Of a DNA stretch of 45,035 nucleotides, positions 1 through 7,125 are shown in pieces. The number at the start of each line of letters is the position of its first letter. Position 1 is the first letter of the stretch. This DNA is from Lachnospiraceae bacterium (lineage in GTDB: Bacteria; Bacillota; Clostridia; Lachnospirales; Lachnospiraceae): the NCBI GenBank assembly GCA_024693135.1, contig JAILLN010000026.1, forward strand, positions 1 to 45,035, written 5' to 3'. The position numbers were made by a program, and so were the translations under genes. Under the pieces are notes generated by a model, which saw only the letters and a list, made by a program, of their open reading frames with translations, made no database searches and had not been told where the DNA came from.

Positions 1-1
1 C

Positions 2-1102
2 GGCCTTTTAGGGCTTCCCTCCATCCTGATGATTTTCATGGGGATCGAAATGCTGATGAGCACCTCCACCCAGCTCTGGATGGGCAGGGCAAGGTTTGAA
101 TACCGGTATAAGAGCTTTGTCACGGTAACCCTCGTGACTGCCGTCCTTTCCTCCGCCCTCTCTGTCCTGGCCGTCCTCTTCCTTCCCAATAAAGGCATAT
201 CCAAGATCGCCGCCAACACGTTGGTGGTCTCCGTGACCGGGCTGGTGCTTTATGTCCGCTCCATTTCCCGGGGCAGGCAATGCTTCAACCGGACATATTG
301 GCATTACGCTCTTTCGTTTAACATCCCCCTCATTCCGTATTATCTTTCCCAGATCATCTTCAACCACTCGGACCGCCTGATGATCAACAAAATGTGCGGA
401 AGGGGAGACGCGGCCCTCTATGACGTGGCCTATTCCCTTGCCTTCATGCTTACCTTCGTCCTGAATGCCGCCAACAATTCCTTCGTCCCCTGGCTGTACC
501 GGAAAATGAAGGAAGGAAAGCTCCGGGAAAGCCGGACGGTAACCATCGTGATCGCGGCGTTAATGGCCTTTCTGCTTTCCGGCGTCATCGCCCTGGCCCC
601 GGAGATCATCCTGGTCATGGCGGGACGGCAGTATACCCAGGCGGTATGGGTGGTTCCGCCGGTGGCCATGAGTCTCCTGCTCCTCTTTTACTCCCAGCTT
701 TTCATCAATGTGGAGTTCTATTTTGAAGAAAAATATAAGCTCGTCGCCGCCTCCATCGCCGCCGCGGCCTCCAATATCATCCTCAATTATTTCGGAATTA
801 TCCGGTTTGGGTTTGTGGCCGCAGGATATACCACGCTGATCAGTTATATCCTTTTTGCCGGATGCAACTATCTGTCCATGAAAAAGATCTGCCGGGAACG
901 GAATATGGACAGCCATGTCTATGATGTGAAGGCACTATCACTCCTTTTTGCAGGCTTCCTGGCCGTATCCTGCCTGCTGATGGCCTTATATCCCTTTCCC
1001 ATCGCAAGATACTGCCTGATCGTCGCTGTCCTGATCCTCTGCATCGTCTTCCGGACCCGGCTTCTCCGGCTGCTGCCCGCTTCCTTCAAGGAACTGTTCT
1101 GA
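2..1102 (+). CDS. Wzx-type polysaccharide flippase, 5' end outside window
   Basis: The frame is open from base 2 with no start inside the first codons, so the N-terminus lies outside the window; about 366 codons are visible. The protein is a run of hydrophobic helices typical of the MATE/Wzx superfamily, which flips lipid-linked oligosaccharides across the cytoplasmic membrane. The segment DRLMINKMCG followed by LYDVAYSLAFM (around base 370-450) matches the loop and helix that Wzx proteins place near mid-sequence, and the late motif GFVAAGYTTLISY is also family-typical. It ends at TGA 1100-1102 and is followed by a degraded, gene-poor stretch, so it is probably the last gene of a polysaccharide cluster lying to the left. 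The substrate cannot be told from this fragment. Confidence 0.8.
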   Translation, partial: GLLGLPSILMIFMGIEMLMSTSTQLWMGRARFEYRYKSFVTVTLVTAVLSSALSVLAVLFLPNKGISKIAANTLVVSVTGLVLYVRSISRGRQCFNRTYWHYALSFNIPLIPYYLSQIIFNHSDRLMINKMCGRGDAALYDVAYSLAFMLTFVLNAANNSFVPWLYRKMKEGKLRESRTVTIVIAALMAFLLSGVIALAPEIILVMAGRQYTQAVWVVPPVAMSLLLLFYSQLFINVEFYFEEKYKLVAASIAAAASNIILNYFGIIRFGFVAAGYTTLISYILFAGCNYLSMKKICRERNMDSHVYDVKALSLLFAGFLAVSCLLMALYPFPIARYCLIVAVLILCIVFRTRLLRLLPASFKELF

Positions 1103-1527
1103 TCGCTTTTCTTGCACTGAGTGTACCCTGGCCCGTTGCAGTGATCCCGCCTGTATAAACCCCAGTTGATACCCCCGCTTCCCTGCCGTAAGTGGTCACA
1201 TTTTCCAAATTGAGGGAGATTTCCCCATCCGACAGGTATATTCCCAAATTATATCCGCTATAACCGTTTATCCTCCGGACACTGTTTCGTCGGCAATTCT
1301 CGCAATAGCACGATTTGTTAAGGTACAGTTGCAAGTAGCTTGAAATAATTCATTCCCGATCTGCCGGACTATACAGTGCCGGCAGAGGGGTTGAATCCTT
1401 CCAGGGAATGACCGCGCTTACACTTTGACTTCTGCTCGGTTTCGCCCTTGGGTTTTGGTTTACGGCCACGTTTCTTCGGTGCTAGGTACCCGTCCCAAGC
1501 TGACCCTTGGTATAAAATGATGAGGGT
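1103..1527. other. Gene-poor, degraded stretch with possible coding fragments
   Basis: No intact gene is visible. On the minus strand, frame-open codons from about 1527 down to a TAG at 1369-1371 encode a fragment with APKKRGRKPKPKGE followed by Lys/Cys-rich residues. This resembles the basic linker of some transposases but is too short to assign. Another minus-strand fragment (about 1334-1086) has residues like GIYLSDGEISLNLENV and ATGQGTLSA, reminiscent of beta-helix surface proteins, and could be decayed coding sequence or chance. The stretch lies between a glycan cluster end and a damaged toxin-antitoxin locus, which fits a recombination hot spot. Confidence 0.35.
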
Positions 1528-1650
1528 TTAGGATACGAACGGAAACCGGATAATGATGTCCTTATCCATTTCGATCATCCGAAGCAGTCTGCTCGCCGCC
1601 CCTGATGGATGATTTGTGCCGGCTTCCCAGGCCTCAACTGTTTTATCAGA
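1528..1650 (-). pseudogene. C-terminal remnant of an XRE-family HTH regulator/antitoxin
   Basis: Read on the minus strand from about base 1650 to the TAA at 1528-1530, the codons give SDKTVEAWEAGTNHPSG followed by RLLRMIEMDKDIIIRFPFVS and stop. The pattern S-x-K-T-V-E-x-W-E-x-G-x-x-x-P-S-G-x-A-x-R-L-L is the recognition helix and tail of HigA/NadS-like XRE regulators, which often act as antitoxins. No N-terminal half is present: the sequence upstream switches to a different frame encoding a PIN domain. This is therefore a tail joined by deletion or recombination. The left edge of the junction is uncertain within about 1645-1665. Confidence 0.65.
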
Positions 1651-1960
1651 TACTTCTCCATCACCACTTCGTAAAACACAAGGTCATCTTCATCGGGAAG
1701 CACCTCTCCGGTGGGGCTTGGATGAACAACCGCTCCATACTGCCGGATCATTTCGAGCACCCGTTCTATTCTCTCCTTGCTGAAGGGGAACTTTGGACGT
1801 TTCAGCACTTCTTCATACTCTTCAATTATCTCTTCGTCATATAAAGGGATGATCTTTTGCTCGGCGATAGCATCTACTACCTTTGCCGTTGCCGTATCTT
1901 TTTTCCTTGTGAGCAGAGATGAAATGAGTACGTTTGTATCAAAACAGCATAATATCTCAT
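1651..1960 (-). pseudogene. PIN-domain toxin, frameshifted at the 5' end and truncated at the 3' end
   Basis: PIN-domain ribonucleases are the toxins of many type II toxin-antitoxin pairs. The main frame reads FDTNVLISSLL, then a helical middle and PDEDDLVFYEVVMEK, which are the first and second acidic clusters of the PIN family. The natural start is the ATG at 1960-1958, which overlaps the antitoxin stop as ATGA. That ATG begins MRYYAV, the usual start of this family, but runs out of frame: one base is missing in or near the T-run at 1941-1944, before the codons for DTN. At the other end, the frame leaves the family after EVVMEK and runs into XRE-regulator sequence, so the conserved C-terminal T-G-N segment is absent. 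With two lesions it is very probably inactive. Confidence 0.75.
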
Positions 1961-2262
1961 TTCTTACGTCCGTTCCTGTCTGCGCGTGCCACCCTGATCT
2001 CAGCATTGATTTCATCAAGCGACATCTCCGGAAAATCTTTTGCCTCTGCCCTGAGTTCATCTATAGCTTTCTTCGCATCGGCTTTGGTCATCTGATCCTC
2101 CGGGAGAACTGCCGGGAAGGGAAGACCCCTCACCATCCTGGTACGTTCCATAAACATACGGAATGCCGTATTAAGATCCATCCCCATAGCTTCATAAATA
2201 GCAACACAATCCTCGCGGAGTGCTTTATCAGATCGGAATTGATTCAATACCTGTTCTGCCAT
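1957..2262 (-). CDS. RelB/DinJ-family antitoxin
   Basis: A 101-residue protein beginning MAEQVLNQFRSDKALRED, followed by YEAMGMDLNTAFRMFMERT and GLPFPAVLPE. These are the ribbon-helix-helix N-terminus and conserved GLPF motif of RelB/DinJ antitoxins. The RHH part binds DNA and represses the operon; the C-terminal half normally wraps the toxin. I chose the ATG at 2262 because GGAGGTGG lies about 7 bases upstream; longer starts exist but lack a site. The stop overlaps the toxin ATG (ATGA, 1957-1960), showing the usual translational coupling. The partner is a PIN-domain toxin rather than a RelE-fold one, an uncommon pairing, and that toxin is broken, so the antitoxin may be an orphan. Confidence 0.85.
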   Translation of the reverse strand: MAEQVLNQFRSDKALREDCVAIYEAMGMDLNTAFRMFMERTRMVRGLPFPAVLPEDQMTKADAKKAIDELRAEAKDFPEMSLDEINAEIRVARADRNGRKK

Positions 2263-2285
2263 AGCAGCCACCTCCATCATATTCA

Positions 2286-2321
2286 CATACAATTTTCATA
2301 CAATATAACTTCATTTGTATG
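2286..2321. promoter_or_regulatory. Operator of the antitoxin operon: three 7-bp half-sites
   Basis: CATACAA occurs at 2286-2292 and 2297-2303, and its inverse TTGTATG at 2315-2321. The first two start 11 bases apart, about one helical turn. They lie between the predicted transcription start and the antitoxin start codon. Ribbon-helix-helix antitoxins commonly bind such short repeated half-sites to autoregulate. That this RelB protein binds here is inferred. Confidence 0.55.
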
Positions 2322-2324
2322 GAG

Positions 2325-2353
2325 ATTGTACCATTTATCCTGAATTCATTCAA
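2325..2353 (-). promoter_or_regulatory. Promoter of the relB-PIN locus
   Basis: On the minus strand, TTGAAT (2353-2348) and TACAAT (2330-2325) are separated by 17 bases, close to the sigma-A consensus. The start would fall near 2318, inside the half-site array. Confidence 0.6.
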
Positions 2354-2524
2354 CAGCAATGCATTAAAGACGGGATTATAATCAACGGACTCCCGGCGGT
2401 CAAGACAGCATCCCCATGACCACCATTTTATTCGAGTCAGGGGAGGGATATCGGATCACATTTTGGAACAGCTGCCCTGGTTTTGATGAGGAAATGCGCT
2501 TGGTACCGTGTAATAATGGTGGTG

Positions 2525-2574
2525 TTTTCATTCTTCCACTATTGTAGTAAAATAAAATCGGATGAACCGATTTT
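2525..2574 (+). promoter_or_regulatory. Weak promoter overlapped by a perfect 8-bp palindrome
   Basis: A -10 like TAAAAT (2548-2553) sits 17 bases after TTTTCA (2525-2530). Immediately downstream, AAAATCGG (2554-2561) and CCGATTTT (2567-2574) form a perfect inverted repeat with a 5-base loop, covering the expected start point and ending just before the ribosome site GGGGAGG. It could be an operator or a small leader hairpin for the retropepsin pair. The rest of 2293-2592 shows no convincing gene. Confidence 0.4.
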
Positions 2575-2592
2575 GTCGGGGAGGTGATTTCA

Positions 2593-2841
2593 GTGAATGA
2601 GGAAAGGCTTATATGGAAAGAGATACAGGAAAAGTATCCTGATCAATGGGTAGGGCTTACGGATGTTGAGTATTATCCGGATAACAATGCGACAATTAAA
2701 TCAGCAGTAATAAAATACACAAATATGTCTAAGGGGGAGTTGACCAGGCGAATGCTTAATGGAGAGATCATTTCGAGATATACAACACCTGACAGGGCTT
2801 TTCAACTGGGAATGGTTGGGGTGCAGTTATGTAGTAGATGA
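2593..2841 (+). CDS. Small protein of unknown function paired with a retropepsin-like protease
   Basis: About 82 residues, starting with GTG at 2593 (NEERLIWKEIQEKYPDQWV), chosen because GGGGAGG lies at a good distance upstream; the GTG at 2584 is inside that site. I see WVGLTDVEYYPDNNATIKSA and MSKGELTRRMLNG, and no membrane segment, signal peptide or known catalytic motif. It appears soluble, with mixed helix and strand. The stop overlaps the next start (ATGA 2838-2841), so the two genes are translationally coupled and probably act together. It could be a regulator, inhibitor or substrate-like partner of the protease; the sequence does not say which. Base composition is more A+T-rich than the surrounding glycan genes, consistent with transfer. 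Confidence 0.65.
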   Translation: MNEERLIWKEIQEKYPDQWVGLTDVEYYPDNNATIKSAVIKYTNMSKGELTRRMLNGEIISRYTTPDRAFQLGMVGVQLCSR

Positions 2842-3284
2842 CCCTTGACCTTGACTTTGAACAGCAAAGACCGGTTGTTGTATTGGATGACGGACTCACG
2901 GGTTTGCTAGATACGGGAGCATATCTTCCGGTTTGGGTAGACGATGAAGATATTCTGACAGATATCATGGGTGCTGAATTAGTGCAGAGAGATGTTGAGT
3001 TTACCGGATTCGGAGGCGTTGCCAGCGGAAATCTCTATAGAGCTACCTTCAAGGTGGGAAAACTCATATATCCTAATATGACGATTATTGCTAACAGTGA
3101 GCTTGATGTACCGTTCAATATGATCTTAAGTGCTTCGATGTTTCAGCATCTGAGATATGAAGTTGATGATGAAAACCATAAGTTTAATGTCACCATTCCA
3201 GATAAGGAGAGTAATGTCAGAAACCTTGTAGTGGAAACACGTGATGGGAAAATATTTGTGCTATGTAACTCTGCTGAAGGCTAA
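2838..3284 (+). CDS. Retropepsin-like aspartic protease
   Basis: A 148-residue protein with the motif GLLDTGAYLPVW near the N-terminus. D-T-G-A is the catalytic signature of retropepsins, with Asp at about residue 25. A later hydrophobic-Gly stretch (PFNMILSASMFQHL, around residues 95-108) corresponds to the second conserved strand that usually carries I-L-G or a related triplet. Only one D-T-G is present, so an active enzyme would have to form a dimer, as in retroviral proteases. No transmembrane segment or signal peptide is seen, so it is probably cytoplasmic. It is coupled by a 4-base overlap to the unknown gene at 2593. Neither the substrate nor the role can be read from the sequence. A phage- or element-borne origin is possible. 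Confidence 0.75.
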   Translation: MTLDLDFEQQRPVVVLDDGLTGLLDTGAYLPVWVDDEDILTDIMGAELVQRDVEFTGFGGVASGNLYRATFKVGKLIYPNMTIIANSELDVPFNMILSASMFQHLRYEVDDENHKFNVTIPDKESNVRNLVVETRDGKIFVLCNSAEG

Positions 3285-3320
3285 TTTAAGACCAAAAGAA
3301 TATTAATAAAAATCCAGAAG

Positions 3321-3350
3321 AACAGCTGATGAGATATCGGCTGTTTTTCT
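3321..3350 (+). terminator. Intrinsic terminator after the retropepsin pair
   Basis: AACAGC (3321-3326) pairs with GCTGTT (3340-3345) around a 13-base loop, followed by a T-rich tail. It lies 36 bases after the retropepsin stop. Confidence 0.55.
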
Positions 3351-3378
3351 TATGCACAAAATTAAAGGAGAAATGCCT

Positions 3379-3824
3379 ATGGGTAGAAAGACGAATACGG
3401 AATATAAAGTTTTAACATTTTATGATGGGGAGGCGGATTATATTCTGACAAGAAGATCCCTGTTAAAAAGCTGAAGGTGGAGTTGAAAGAGCATATGGAG
3501 GCTGATATCTCACGGAATAATGAGCGGAAGGTCAGGGCATCGGAGGTGGAGAAGGTAAAGAAGATCCGACAGATACTGAAAAGGATGAGGCCGGAGCTTT
3601 TCGGACAGAGTGGGATCCGGCAGGAAGAGCCGGTTAAATCGGTTCCCGTAAAGCAGGAGAGAGCAGAGCCTGCTAAAAAGGCGGAGGCAAAGAAGCCGGA
3701 AGAAAGACCATCCCTTCGGGCAAAGATGCAGGAGAAGAAGGAGTTCGTGGAAAACCGGGAGAAGCAGAAGAAGGAAAGGGGAGATGTACGGCCCGCGAGG
3801 AGTAAAGACGGGCAATCGTTGTGA
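3379..3824 (+). pseudogene. Frameshifted small charged protein, remnant of unknown function
   Basis: An ATG at 3379 with AAGGAG eight bases upstream opens MGRKTNTEYKVLTFYDGEAD and then hits TGA at 3472. A second frame carries on from about 3444 with SDKKIPVKKLKVELKEHMEA and runs to 3824. The two halves read as one protein if a single base was gained or lost near 3440-3460. The C-terminal half is highly charged (Lys/Glu-rich, helical, probably coiled or disordered) with LKRMRPELFG in the middle. I do not recognise the family; the N-terminal part resembles small proteins of mobile elements. If the downstream part is translated on its own, a GTG at 3477 is a possible start. Confidence 0.4.
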
Positions 3825-3862
3825 CAGGGAGATGTTCAGACAGCCCGTGCCGGTGAAGGCGT

Positions 3863-3890
3863 TTGATTTTTCGCGGAAATATGGTATCAT
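3863..3890 (+). promoter_or_regulatory. Promoter of the glycan operon leader
   Basis: TTGATT (3863-3868) and TATCAT (3885-3890) with a 16-base spacer. The start would be near 3897, directly at the base of the following hairpin and about 165 bases before the first glycan gene. Confidence 0.45.
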
Positions 3891-3899
3891 ATTTAAGTT

Positions 3900-4001
3900 G
3901 GACTCGACCCATTGTTGAAAACGAAGGGCCCAGAGTCCATTTCTTTATATATATGCCTGAATGGGCGCACTATACTCGCAAACGGATTTAACCGCCGTTT
4001 G
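3900..4001 (+). promoter_or_regulatory. Leader RNA with two hairpins upstream of the glycan operon
   Basis: Hairpin 1: GGACTC (3900-3905) pairs with GAGTCC (3933-3938), with inner CCC/GGG pairs, followed by ATTTCTTT. Hairpin 2: CAAACGG (3979-3985) pairs with CCGTTTG (3995-4001). The first sits at the predicted 5' end of the transcript. Leaders with such hairpins are known in front of polysaccharide operons controlled by specialised NusG-type antitermination; no such regulator gene is in the window, so control of that kind is only a possibility. Confidence 0.35.
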
Positions 4002-4063
4002 AAAATCTGTTTCGCGGTATATACAGTTAAGCTAATATATATACTGAGCATGGGGTAACGGAT

Positions 4064-4978
4064 ATGGTTTTGAGGAAATTAAAACAAAAGGATGCGCCTT
4101 TGATGCTGGAGTGGATGCATGATGAAAGCATGGTGGGAAAGCTGCACGGAGACTTTGCGTCCAAGACCATGGAGGACTGCAGGCAATTTATCCGGAAAAG
4201 CAAGGACGGCCATAGCGACATACATCTTGCCATAGCCTCTGATGCGGATGAATACATGGGAACGGTCAGCCTGAAAAATATAGAAAACGGCAGCGCGGAG
4301 TTTGCCATCGCGATTAGGAAGGAAGCCATGAGGCACGGGTATTCCTGGTTCGGGATGACGGCCATATTGAAAAAAGCCTTTGAGGAGCTGGGGCTGGAGA
4401 GCGTATATTGGTGCGTTTCCAGGGAGAATGAGAGAGCGGTACATTTTTACGACAAACATCATTTTGGAGAGACGCTGGATATTCCGGCGGGCATATTGGA
4501 CAGATACAGAGGGGTGCGTAACCTGAAGTGGTATTCCGTATTGAAAGGGGACGAGCTGGATGTCCGGGAACGGGTGGCCGGCTGCAGGGTCATCCGGATC
4601 AAGACCATTCCGACGGTGGATTCCGGCGAATTATCGGTATTTGAAGGCGGCCAGGATATTCCCTTTGACATCCGGCGTGTCTACTATATATCGAAGGTGC
4701 CGGAAGGGGTGCGCAGAGGGTTCCATGCACACAAGACATTAAAGCAGGTTCTTTTCTGCCCCTATGGGAGGATCCAGCTCATTCTGGAAAATAAACACGG
4801 AAGGGAAGAGATCGATCTTTCGGATCCTTCCATCGGGGTAGTGATCGAGGAGCCTACCTGGAGAGAAATGCTTTGGCTCAAGACAGACTCTGTGCTCTGC
4901 GTAGCCGCATCGGATCATTATGATCCGGAGGACTATATCAGAGACTATGAGGAGTTTTGCTCCTTTATCAAAGGATGA
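4064..4978 (+). CDS. Fused GNAT acetyltransferase / FdtA-QdtA-type sugar 3,4-ketoisomerase
   Basis: 304 residues in two domains. Residues about 1-155 are a GNAT N-acetyltransferase of the RimJ/RimL type, with ENERAVHFYDKHHFGE as the C-terminal acetyl-CoA-fold signature. Residues about 165-304 are a WxcM-like cupin, with RGFHAHKTLKQVLFC carrying the paired His of FdtA/QdtA isomerases. Such isomerases convert dTDP-4-keto-6-deoxyglucose to the 3-keto sugar, which is then transaminated and N-acetylated to Fuc3NAc or Qui3NAc. The fused GNAT could be that final acetyltransferase. The transaminase and the rml genes are not in the window. The start ATG follows GGGGT with a 7-base gap. It is the first gene after the predicted leader. 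Confidence 0.8.
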   Translation: MVLRKLKQKDAPLMLEWMHDESMVGKLHGDFASKTMEDCRQFIRKSKDGHSDIHLAIASDADEYMGTVSLKNIENGSAEFAIAIRKEAMRHGYSWFGMTAILKKAFEELGLESVYWCVSRENERAVHFYDKHHFGETLDIPAGILDRYRGVRNLKWYSVLKGDELDVRERVAGCRVIRIKTIPTVDSGELSVFEGGQDIPFDIRRVYYISKVPEGVRRGFHAHKTLKQVLFCPYGRIQLILENKHGREEIDLSDPSIGVVIEEPTWREMLWLKTDSVLCVAASDHYDPEDYIRDYEEFCSFIKG

Positions 4979-4989
4979 CTATATGTTGG

Positions 4990-5018
4990 TTGAATTATGT
5001 TCATTACCACATTATAAT
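4990..5018 (+). promoter_or_regulatory. Promoter ahead of the GT8 gene
   Basis: TTGAAT (4990-4995) and a perfect TATAAT (5013-5018) with a 17-base spacer. The predicted start near 5025 leaves a leader of about 70 bases, so the glycan genes from the GT8 onward can be transcribed without the ketoisomerase gene. Confidence 0.65.
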
Positions 5019-5093
5019 GTTATCTAGCGGTGTCTGCTCCCAAAAGCCTTGGGCACATGGCGGCCCAGAAAAGAGAGTCTTTGAAGGATGGCG

Positions 5094-6122
5094 ATGGAAG
5101 AAAAAAACGTAGCGGTATATGTTTCAGACCGAAATTATATGATGCAGCTGTCGGTATCCCTTTATTCCCTGCTGGAGACGAATGGGGGAAACGATCTTTG
5201 CGTCATTGTCTTTTCCGATGGGCTGTCAGAGGAAGACGAGCGGTATCTGAAGGAGCTGGCAGAGGCATTCCATACAGAGCTTAAGGTGGAAAGGATGCCG
5301 GATCTGGACCAGCTTTGCGGCAGGAAGCTGGATATCAATAAACGCAGTACGGGGACATATTTAAGGCTGTTTCTGACGGAGCTGCTCCCGAAGGAATGCC
5401 ATAGGGTCCTGTATCTGGATTGCGACACCCTGATCAGGGGATCCCTTAAAGAGCTGTTCCAATGGGATATGAGCGAATATGCCTGCCTCATGGTAAAGGA
5501 CAATATCGACCTGGCGGCCATTGCGAACCTGTCCGACGGACCCTATTATAATGCGGGGATCATGGTGATCAGCCTGGATCTATGGAGAGAGCTGGATGTG
5601 CTCTCTGCTTTTTTTGATGAGGTGAAAAGAAGAAACGGGAATGGGGCGGATGCGGATCAGTCCTATATCAACTGCCTTTTAAGGAATTACATCGGCACGC
5701 TTCCGCCGGAATATAATTTCATGCCTGCTTTTTATGTGGGAGCCCGGGATTATGCGTCCTATATCCGGAGATACTATCCCTTCCGCAGGGCGGATGAGGT
5801 TTATACAGAGCAGGAATTAAAGCAAGGGAGGGATCATGTCCGGATCATCCATTATATCGGCTATGACGGGCAGCGCCCATGGTACAATAACTGTGTCCAT
5901 CCGGACAGGGAGCTTTGGCTTGAGTGTCTGGACAAGACAAAATACAAGGGCTATGTGCCCACGGAGCAGAAAAAAGACGGCCTGTACGGAAATGACAGGG
6001 GGATGAGGCTCAGGAGGACCGTGATGAAGATCCCGGTGGCCAACAGGCTCATCTTAAGATGGAGATTTGGATACTGGACAAAGGATGTTGCCATACCAAA
6101 ACGAAGAAGTGGAGACAGCTAG
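5094..6122 (+). CDS. Glycosyltransferase family 8
   Basis: About 342 residues. GT8 enzymes transfer glucose or galactose from UDP-sugars onto surface glycans, retaining the anomeric configuration. Visible hallmarks are the N-terminal AVYVSDRNYMMQLSVSLYSL, the metal-binding D-x-D in VLYLDCDTLI (around residue 105), the acceptor-loop PYYNAGIMVI, and HYIGYDGQRPW near residue 255. Two in-frame ATGs lie six bases apart (5088 and 5094); the second has GAAGG at a better distance. No membrane segment is seen, so it acts in the cytoplasm. A strong promoter lies upstream. The C-terminus overlaps the start of the following GT2 gene. Confidence 0.85.
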   Translation: MEEKNVAVYVSDRNYMMQLSVSLYSLLETNGGNDLCVIVFSDGLSEEDERYLKELAEAFHTELKVERMPDLDQLCGRKLDINKRSTGTYLRLFLTELLPKECHRVLYLDCDTLIRGSLKELFQWDMSEYACLMVKDNIDLAAIANLSDGPYYNAGIMVISLDLWRELDVLSAFFDEVKRRNGNGADADQSYINCLLRNYIGTLPPEYNFMPAFYVGARDYASYIRRYYPFRRADEVYTEQELKQGRDHVRIIHYIGYDGQRPWYNNCVHPDRELWLECLDKTKYKGYVPTEQKKDGLYGNDRGMRLRRTVMKIPVANRLILRWRFGYWTKDVAIPKRRSGDS

Positions 6123-7110
6123 AGAGAACCCGGAGATTTCCGTCATTGTCCTGACCTATCATCCGGATTGGGAAAAATTAAGACTTACGCTGGATTCCAT
6201 CATTCCGCAGGAAGGCATCTCCTTTGAGATCATCATGGCAGATGATGGTTCAGAGAGCTTTCCCTTGGAGCAGGTAAAGGATTATTTTGCGGATGCCGGC
6301 TTCGCGGATTATCAGCTGGTGCTGAATGAAAGAAACCAGGGGACGGTAAAAAATATCCTTACGGGACTGCATGCGGCCAGAGGAAAATACGTAAAGCCCA
6401 TAAGTCCCGGAGATCTGCTGCATGATAAGGACTCCCTGAAAAAAGCGGTCACATATATGCGGGAGGGGAGCCGGAAAGGCGTATTCGGTCTTCAGTGCAA
6501 TTATTCGATCCGGGAAGGATCCTGCCTTTCATTTCACATGAGTGAGCAGCCCTATGACCTGGATGCATATGCTCCGGGACTTAAGGACAGGCGGGAGAAG
6601 AACCTGGTGCTGTATAATGATTATGCATGCGGAGCTTCCTTTTTCTGCGAGCGGCTTTACATGATCCGATATGTGGAACGGCTGAACGGAACCGTAAAAT
6701 ATGCAGAAGACATGTTCCAGGTGGTCGCTGCCCTAGAGGGGGACGGCCTTTCCCGATATGAAGAGACGCTGGTTTATTACGAATCGGGGGAAGGGATCTC
6801 CACCTCGAAGGAAAATCGGTTTAAGAAGCTTCTGGACCGGGATGTGGATTCGTTTTATGAGCTGCTTTTTGGAGCCTATGGAGACAATAGATGGGTCAGG
6901 AAACGGAAGCGGCTCCAATGGACCTATCGGATAGCAAATAAATACTTAAGGCTGATCTGCCAGCTTCCCTTTGATCCCGGGCATGCCGTTTTTATCCTGA
7001 GGCATGCCATGCAGATGAAAAGACAGAAAGGGATGACGGGAGGCGAAGGAGGTTTTTTGGCGCAGGAAGACTTCCTGAAGCGGCATGGGCTGGCGCGGAG
7101 TGAACGGTAA
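6085..7110 (+). CDS. Glycosyltransferase family 2
   Basis: About 341 residues of GT-A fold. ISVIVLTYHPDWEKL is the start of the nucleotide-binding region, and IIMADDGSESF carries the first acidic motif. Further on, AARGKYVKPISPGDLLH occupies the D-x-D region, though with PGD instead of the usual DDD or DAD. The inverting GT2 family adds sugars from nucleotide donors. No transmembrane helix is apparent. The frame also opens with TTG at 6067 and has a GTG at 6109; ATG 6085 is chosen for the start, but none has an ideal ribosome site. The gene overlaps the GT8 end by about 38 bases, so the two are coupled. Confidence 0.75.
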   Translation: MLPYQNEEVETARENPEISVIVLTYHPDWEKLRLTLDSIIPQEGISFEIIMADDGSESFPLEQVKDYFADAGFADYQLVLNERNQGTVKNILTGLHAARGKYVKPISPGDLLHDKDSLKKAVTYMREGSRKGVFGLQCNYSIREGSCLSFHMSEQPYDLDAYAPGLKDRREKNLVLYNDYACGASFFCERLYMIRYVERLNGTVKYAEDMFQVVAALEGDGLSRYEETLVYYESGEGISTSKENRFKKLLDRDVDSFYELLFGAYGDNRWVRKRKRLQWTYRIANKYLRLICQLPFDPGHAVFILRHAMQMKRQKGMTGGEGGFLAQEDFLKRHGLARSER

Positions 7111-7125
7111 ATCATCGGAGGGCTT

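Noticed and set aside
1086..1334. 82-codon minus-strand frame resembling a beta-helix surface repeat
   Set aside because: Too short, overlaps the flippase stop, no clear ribosome site; kept only as possible decayed sequence.
2416..2547. 43-codon plus-strand frame starting MTTILFESGEGYRI
   Set aside because: No ribosome-binding site and no known family. It could be a remnant but cannot be supported as a gene.
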